64,000 nt of DNA. Source: Streptomyces hygroscopicus subsp. hygroscopicus (GTDB lineage Bacteria; Actinomycetota; Actinomycetes; Streptomycetales; Streptomycetaceae). The translations under genes were made by a program, and so were the position numbers. Position 1 is the stretch's first letter, and every line of letters begins with the position of its first letter. The stretch covers positions 1-64,000 of the forward strand of contig NZ_BSSM01000019.1 in NCBI RefSeq assembly GCF_030269125.1, in the 5' to 3' direction. Shown in pieces: positions 60,135-64,000 of this stretch. The notes beneath the pieces are model-generated. The model did no database searches, was not told where the DNA came from, and saw nothing but the letters and a program-made list of their open reading frames with translations.

Positions 60135-60176
60135 TTGCGCGCGGCTCCCCGCATTCCTACGGTGATGCATAGGAAT
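60135..60176 (+). promoter_or_regulatory. hmgA promoter with overlapping inverted repeat
   Basis: TTGCGC (60135-60140), 17 bases, TACGGT (60158-60163) form a promoter. A perfect dyad ATTCCTA (60153-60159) / TAGGAAT (60170-60176) straddles the -10, so a repressor bound there would block initiation. Confidence 0.6.
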
Positions 60177-60218
60177 CCGCGGATGTACTCAGAAGCGCAA
60201 AGGAGCGTGGGGAAGACC

Positions 60219-61538
60219 ATGAGCGGGGACGCGCGCAAGACCGCCGAGGGGCTGTCCTATCTGACCGGGTTCGGCAACGAGCACGCCTCGGAGGCGGTGC
60301 CGGGTGCCCTGCCCGAGGGCCGCAACTCGCCCCAGCGCGCGCCGCTCGGCCTGTACGCGGAGCAGCTCAGCGGCGCGGCCTTCACCGAGCCCCGCGCGTA
60401 CAACCGCCGCTCGTGGCTGTACCGGATCCGCCCGTCGGCCGCCCACCCGCGGTTCACCCGTACCGCCAACGGATCGATCCGTACGGCACCCTTCAACGAG
60501 ACCGTACCCGACCCCAACCGGCTGCGCTGGAACCCGCTGCCGGAGCCGGCCGCGGGCACCGACTTCCTCGCCGGCCTGTGGACGCTCGGCGGCAACGGCG
60601 ACGCGACCCAACGCGCGGGCATGGCCGTGCACCTGTACCACGCCAACGCCTCGATGGAGCGCGTCTTCTCCGACGCCGACGGCGAGTTGCTGATCGTCCC
60701 GGAGCGCGGCGGGCTGCTGCTGCACACCGAGTTCGGGCGGCTGCACGTGGAGCCCGCGCACGTGGCGCTGATCCCGCGCGGGGTGCGGTTCCGGGTGGAG
60801 CTGCTGGACGAGTCGGCCCGCGGCTACGTCTGCGAGAACTACGGGGCGCCGTTCCGCCTCCCGGAGCTGGGCCCGATCGGCGCCAACGGCCTCGCCAACG
60901 CGCGGGACTTCCGCGCGCCGGTCGCCGCGTACGAGGAGACCGAGGGCCCGGTGGAGGTGGTGAACAAGTTCTGCGGCAACCTCTGGACGGCCCGCTACGA
61001 CCACTCGCCCCTCGACGTCGTCGCCTGGCACGGCAACCACGTGCCGTACGTGTACGACCTGCGCCGCTTCAACGTGATCGGCACCATCTCCTACGACCAC
61101 CCGGACCCCTCCGTCTTCACGGTCCTGACCGCCCCCTCGGACACCCCGGGCCTGGCCGGCGTCGACTTCGTCGTCTTCGCGCCGCGCTGGCTGGTGGGCG
61201 AGGACACCTTCCGGCCGCCGTACTTCCACCGGAACGTGATGAGCGAGTACATGGGCCTGATCGAGGGCGCCTACGACGCGAAGACCGCCGGCCCGGGTGG
61301 CTTCGTGCCCGGCGGCGGCTCGCTGCACAACATGATGTCGGCGCACGGCCCGGACCGGGAGACGTTCGAGCGGGCGAGCGCGGCCGAGCTGACGCCCCAG
61401 AAGATCGACGACGGCCTCGCCTTCATGTTCGAGACCCGCTGGCCGGTGACGCTCACCCCGCACGCGGCCCGCGCCGACCACCTCCAGCAGGGCTACGACG
61501 ACGTGTGGCGGGGCCTGACGCCGGACTTCCGTATCTGA
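60219..61538 (+). CDS. hmgA: Homogentisate 1,2-dioxygenase
   Basis: The 439-residue cupin-fold iron dioxygenase opens the ring of homogentisate in tyrosine/phenylalanine breakdown. Diagnostic stretches are YLTGFGNEHASEA, YNRRSWLYRIRPS, HTEFGRLHVEP, RDFRAPVAAYEE, WHGNHVPYVYDLRRFN and YFHRNVMSEYMGLI, with iron ligands in PPYFHRNVMSE and HG(PD). ATG 60219 follows GTGGGGAAG; in-frame ATGs further up lie in the promoter. The GntR gene follows by 44 bases. Confidence 0.95.
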   Translation: MSGDARKTAEGLSYLTGFGNEHASEAVPGALPEGRNSPQRAPLGLYAEQLSGAAFTEPRAYNRRSWLYRIRPSAAHPRFTRTANGSIRTAPFNETVPDPNRLRWNPLPEPAAGTDFLAGLWTLGGNGDATQRAGMAVHLYHANASMERVFSDADGELLIVPERGGLLLHTEFGRLHVEPAHVALIPRGVRFRVELLDESARGYVCENYGAPFRLPELGPIGANGLANARDFRAPVAAYEETEGPVEVVNKFCGNLWTARYDHSPLDVVAWHGNHVPYVYDLRRFNVIGTISYDHPDPSVFTVLTAPSDTPGLAGVDFVVFAPRWLVGEDTFRPPYFHRNVMSEYMGLIEGAYDAKTAGPGGFVPGGGSLHNMMSAHGPDRETFERASAAELTPQKIDDGLAFMFETRWPVTLTPHAARADHLQQGYDDVWRGLTPDFRI

Positions 61539-61582
61539 CACGCGTGTTGCGCCCGTTGTTGCCGACCGGTACGGATATCAGC

Positions 61583-62332
61583 GTGACCTCCTTCGCCCCT
61601 GACTCGATCGTCCTGAACCGCAAGCTGCCGCTCTGGTATCAGGTGTCGCAGTCGCTGCGCGCCTCGATACTGGGCCGCTCGCCCGCGGACCCGCTGCGCC
61701 TGCCCACCGAGGAGCGCCTCGCGGAGCACTACGGGGTGAGCGTGCTGACCATGCGCCAGGCGCTGAAGGAGCTGGAGGACGAGGGGCTGATCACCCGGCA
61801 CCGGCGGCGCGGCACCTTCATCGAGCCCGATGCCCGGCGCGGCACCCCGGTGCGGCTGCTGGGCTCGGTGGACGCGATCGTGGCCCAGCAGTCCGGGATG
61901 CGCACGGAACTGCTGGGCCACGGGCCCGCGCCGGTGCCGGGCGGGCTCACCGACTGCTTCCCGGACCTCACCGAGGTGGCCACGTACCACCGGCTGCGCT
62001 TCGACGAGCAGACCGACGAGCCGACCAACCACGCCGTCAACCACGTGCGCCCCGAACTGGCGGCGCGGATCGACCTGGAGGACCTGGTCCGCTGGCCGAT
62101 GACGAAGGTGCTGCGGGACGTCGTCAAGGCCGACATCAGCCGCATCACGGACACGGTGGAGGCCCGGATCGCCGACCCGGAGACCGCCCGCCTCCTCCGG
62201 GTCCCGCTGCTCAGCCCGATCCTGCACTACACCGGCATCACCTACGACACCGAGGGCCGGGTGCTGGACGTGGCGGTCATCCACTACCGGGGCGACCGCT
62301 TCTCCTTCACGGTGACCTTGGACGCCACCTGA
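61583..62332 (+). CDS. GntR-family regulator with UTRA domain
   Basis: The 249-residue protein has a winged helix at about 15-80 (PLWYQVSQSLRASILGR, LAEHYGVSVLTMRQALKEL, GLITRHRRRGTFI) and a UTRA ligand domain (about 95-245: YHRLRFDEQTDEPTNHAVNH, ITDTVEARIADPETARLL). GTG 61583 lies 44 bases after hmgA in the same direction, so it may be co-transcribed and could regulate aromatic catabolism. No clear ribosome site is present. Confidence 0.85.
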   Translation: MTSFAPDSIVLNRKLPLWYQVSQSLRASILGRSPADPLRLPTEERLAEHYGVSVLTMRQALKELEDEGLITRHRRRGTFIEPDARRGTPVRLLGSVDAIVAQQSGMRTELLGHGPAPVPGGLTDCFPDLTEVATYHRLRFDEQTDEPTNHAVNHVRPELAARIDLEDLVRWPMTKVLRDVVKADISRITDTVEARIADPETARLLRVPLLSPILHYTGITYDTEGRVLDVAVIHYRGDRFSFTVTLDAT

Positions 62333-62367
62333 CCCGCCCGCGGGTCCCGGCCCGTACGATGCCCAGC

Positions 62368-63516
62368 GTGCCGTACGACGACGACGCTCCGCTGCTGGCG
62401 GACCTCATGCCGTGGTCCGTCGCACCGCTGCGGCCGGGCCGCACCTGGCCGACCGCGCCCGACCCGGCCTCGCTGAAGGCCCGCTGGGACACCCTGCTGA
62501 AGGCCGGACCAACGGACCGCGAGGCCCTGTTCGAGCCGAGCAGGGCCCGCACCCTGCACTCGGCCGTGGGCCAACTGCCCGGTCAGCCGACCGGCACGGA
62601 GCGCCTGGCCCGCGCCGGGGGACCCTGCGCGGAGCCGGTCCGGGTCCTGGCGGGCCCCTTCGACGAGCAGTGGCTGATCCCGGACCACCGGCTGCTCGAC
62701 GCGGCCCGCCCGGAGCTGTGGCGCGTGGCGGACGCCGACCAGATCTTCCTGGTGGAGACCCCGGACGACCGCCACCCCCTGCTCGCCACGTCCCTCCTGC
62801 CCACCCTGCGCACCGGCCGCGTCCGCCCCCTCCACCGCCGGCCGGGCGCCGCGGAACCCAACCTGGCCCCCGGGCTCCTGGACCACCTGACGGCCCGCCT
62901 CGGCGTCCGGGTCACCCCGCTCGACCTGCTGTGCTGGTTCCTGGCCACGACCCGCCCCGACCACACGGTCCCCCTGACCGCCGACCCGGGACTGTGGTCG
63001 GCGGGAGTGGAGTCGGGCCGACGCACCCTGTGGCTGCTGCGCCGCGACGGCGACCGCCCCAAACTGCCGGGCGGGCGCCGCCCCTACGTCCGCGCGCCCC
63101 TGCCGCCCCGCCCCTCGGCCCTCCGCTACGAACCCGAGGAGCAGACCCTCCACCTGGACGAGGGCCGCGTCTCCCCCGTCCTCCCGGAGGTCTGGGACTA
63201 CCAGCTGAACGGCACCCGCGTCCTGGAGTCGTGGTTCACCTCCCGCACGGCCGCGGCGGCTCCCGGCACGCTGGAGACGATCCGCCCGGCGGCCTGGCCG
63301 CAGTCCTGGACCTCGGAGCTGCTGGAGCTGATCACGGTGCTGGCGCTGCTGGCCGGACTCCACCCGCGGCGAGCCGAGCCGGAGGTGACCTCACCGATCA
63401 CCGCGGACGATCTCCGGCGCTCGGGCGTCCTCCCGCCGCCACCCGCGTCCCGCCGACCCGCCTCGGTCCTGGACCGCCCCGAGGAAGGCCCGGAGGGGCA
63501 GTTCGCCCTGTTGTAG
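62368..63516 (+). CDS. Stand-alone type ISP restriction-modification C-terminal domain protein
   Basis: The 382-residue protein contains WLIPDHRLLDAARPELWRV, LLCWFLATTRPDHTVPLT, EVWDYQLNGTRVLESWF and SWTSELLELITVLALL. These match the C-terminal specificity region of type ISP (LlaBIII-like) restriction-modification enzymes. The nuclease, helicase and methyltransferase domains are absent and no neighbour supplies them. TACGAT (62355-62360) ends 7 bases before GTG 62368, so a leaderless mRNA is likely; an ATG at 62359 overlaps that hexamer. The family match is good, but the role without the enzyme is unclear. Confidence 0.72.
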   Translation: MPYDDDAPLLADLMPWSVAPLRPGRTWPTAPDPASLKARWDTLLKAGPTDREALFEPSRARTLHSAVGQLPGQPTGTERLARAGGPCAEPVRVLAGPFDEQWLIPDHRLLDAARPELWRVADADQIFLVETPDDRHPLLATSLLPTLRTGRVRPLHRRPGAAEPNLAPGLLDHLTARLGVRVTPLDLLCWFLATTRPDHTVPLTADPGLWSAGVESGRRTLWLLRRDGDRPKLPGGRRPYVRAPLPPRPSALRYEPEEQTLHLDEGRVSPVLPEVWDYQLNGTRVLESWFTSRTAAAAPGTLETIRPAAWPQSWTSELLELITVLALLAGLHPRRAEPEVTSPITADDLRRSGVLPPPPASRRPASVLDRPEEGPEGQFALL

Positions 63517-63525
63517 CCGGTCCGG

Positions 63526-64000
63526 CTAGTGCGGGGAGTAGGCGTCCAGGACCCTTCCCAACGCCCGCTCGAAAACCGCCTCCATGTCCACCGGCCCCGG
63601 GTCCTGCGCGAACGCCTCCGCCAGCCTCGGGTACTTCCCGGACGCCACCTGCCGCGCCAGGTACGCCCCCCGCACCGCGGTCTCCTCGTCCTGCGACCAC
63701 GGCAGCGCCCGCACCCGCTCGGCGGTGTCCAGCTCGTTGCGCACGTACGTCGTCACCACACCGTTGACCATGGCGATGAGTTCGAGCTTCGTCCCGTAGG
63801 GGGCCTCCAGCGGGTCCAGACACGCCAGGCAGTGCTCCAGGTACCGCAGCGTGTGCGGACTGAACCCGTACACCGGCGACATGAGCCGCGGCATCCACGG
63901 ATGCCGGCGCATCAGCGACCGCGCCTGGTGCGCCACGCGCATCAGCTCCGCCCGCCAGTCGCCACCCGGCTCCCACAGCACGTGCTCCGCGGCGACCGCG
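63526..64000 (-). CDS. TetR-family regulator, C-terminal part (cut by window end)
   Basis: The frame is open from the window edge to the stop at 63526, giving about 158 residues. RAELMRVAHQARSLMRRHPWMPRLM, FSPHTLRYLEHCLACLD and VNGVVTTYVRNELDT match the ligand domain of TetR regulators of the TetR_C_11 type. The DNA-binding domain lies beyond 64000. It converges on the type ISP-like gene with a 9-base gap. Confidence 0.85.
   Translation of the reverse strand, partial: AVAAEHVLWEPGGDWRAELMRVAHQARSLMRRHPWMPRLMSPVYGFSPHTLRYLEHCLACLDPLEAPYGTKLELIAMVNGVVTTYVRNELDTAERVRALPWSQDEETAVRGAYLARQVASGKYPRLAEAFAQDPGPVDMEAVFERALGRVLDAYSPH

Noticed and set aside
1..64000. Mobile elements, prophage or att sites, including at tRNA-Leu
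   Set aside because: No transposase, integrase or terminal inverted repeats were found, and the tRNA 3' end is not repeated nearby; gene order looks like conserved core chromosome.

Overview
The window is high-GC actinobacterial DNA, almost certainly a Streptomyces chromosome. Evidence includes chaplin genes, a mycothiol gene (mshC), a glycerol (gyl) operon led by an IclR regulator, F420-type oxidoreductases, GTG starts and many leaderless promoters. From memory, the order metH, gylR, glpF, glpK, glpD, PAC2, mshC ... chpC, chpH ... gntR/gntK/gntP matches the core of the S. coelicolor chromosome around SCO1657-SCO1700. No insertion sequence, prophage, integrase, rRNA or CRISPR array was seen. 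About sixty protein genes, one tRNA-Leu, two decayed genes and a set of operator palindromes are described.

Region 1 (1-7.8 kb): the 5' end of metH is divergent from the glycerol regulon gylR-glpF-glpK-glpD, with matching GylR-type palindromes in front of gylR and glpF. A PAC2 gene follows and ends at a strong bidirectional terminator. Region 2 (7.8-12.4 kb): mshC lies in a leftward cluster with a kinase-like protein, a DUF3090 protein and a histidine phosphatase, divergent from a CorA transporter. Region 3 (12.4-22.1 kb): a ferritin-like protein, an F420-dependent LLM oxidoreductase, an aldo/keto reductase coupled to a RecD2-like protein that has lost its ATPase motifs, an acidic-tailed protein, DUF5703, the chaplins chpC and chpH, an M20 peptidase and tRNA-Leu(GAG).

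Region 4 (22.1-34.7 kb): a PolX/PHP polymerase, CapA, a phosphoribosyltransferase-hydrolase fusion, YchJ, the gluconate genes gntR/gntK/gntP, a Mo-enzyme plus cytochrome b pair, a 31-33 bp tandem repeat, a helical-repeat protein, a DMT transporter and a NUDIX hydrolase. Region 5 (34.8-40.2 kb): two convergent lipid/acyl-CoA operons, phosphotransferase-acyl-CoA dehydrogenase and SDR-acyl-CoA ligase-TetR. Their promoters carry the same operator, which recurs near 58.7 kb. Region 6 (40.3-49.3 kb): a secreted NamZ-like protein, an alpha/beta hydrolase, a large secreted penicillin acylase, a zinc-ribbon protein, two gene remnants (a BKACE-family enzyme and an RNA ligase), soxR, and a MaoC hydratase with its probable TetR regulator. 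Region 7 (49.6-64 kb): an acyl-CoA dehydrogenase and an aldehyde/alcohol dehydrogenase operon that share an operator with a TetR between them, an ArsR-type regulator, a class F sortase with its candidate substrate, a molybdopterin oxidoreductase, a TetR, a lipoprotein, homogentisate dioxygenase, a GntR, a stand-alone type ISP specificity-like domain and a TetR cut by the window end.

The main less-described items are four operator families inferred here, the SD-sequestering inverted repeat and sigma-factor-like promoter of chpH, the ATPase-dead RecD2-like protein, the core-deleted RNA ligase, and the sortase partner with a non-canonical LVDTA sorting motif. All functions come from reading the sequence and from family knowledge; no searches were run.
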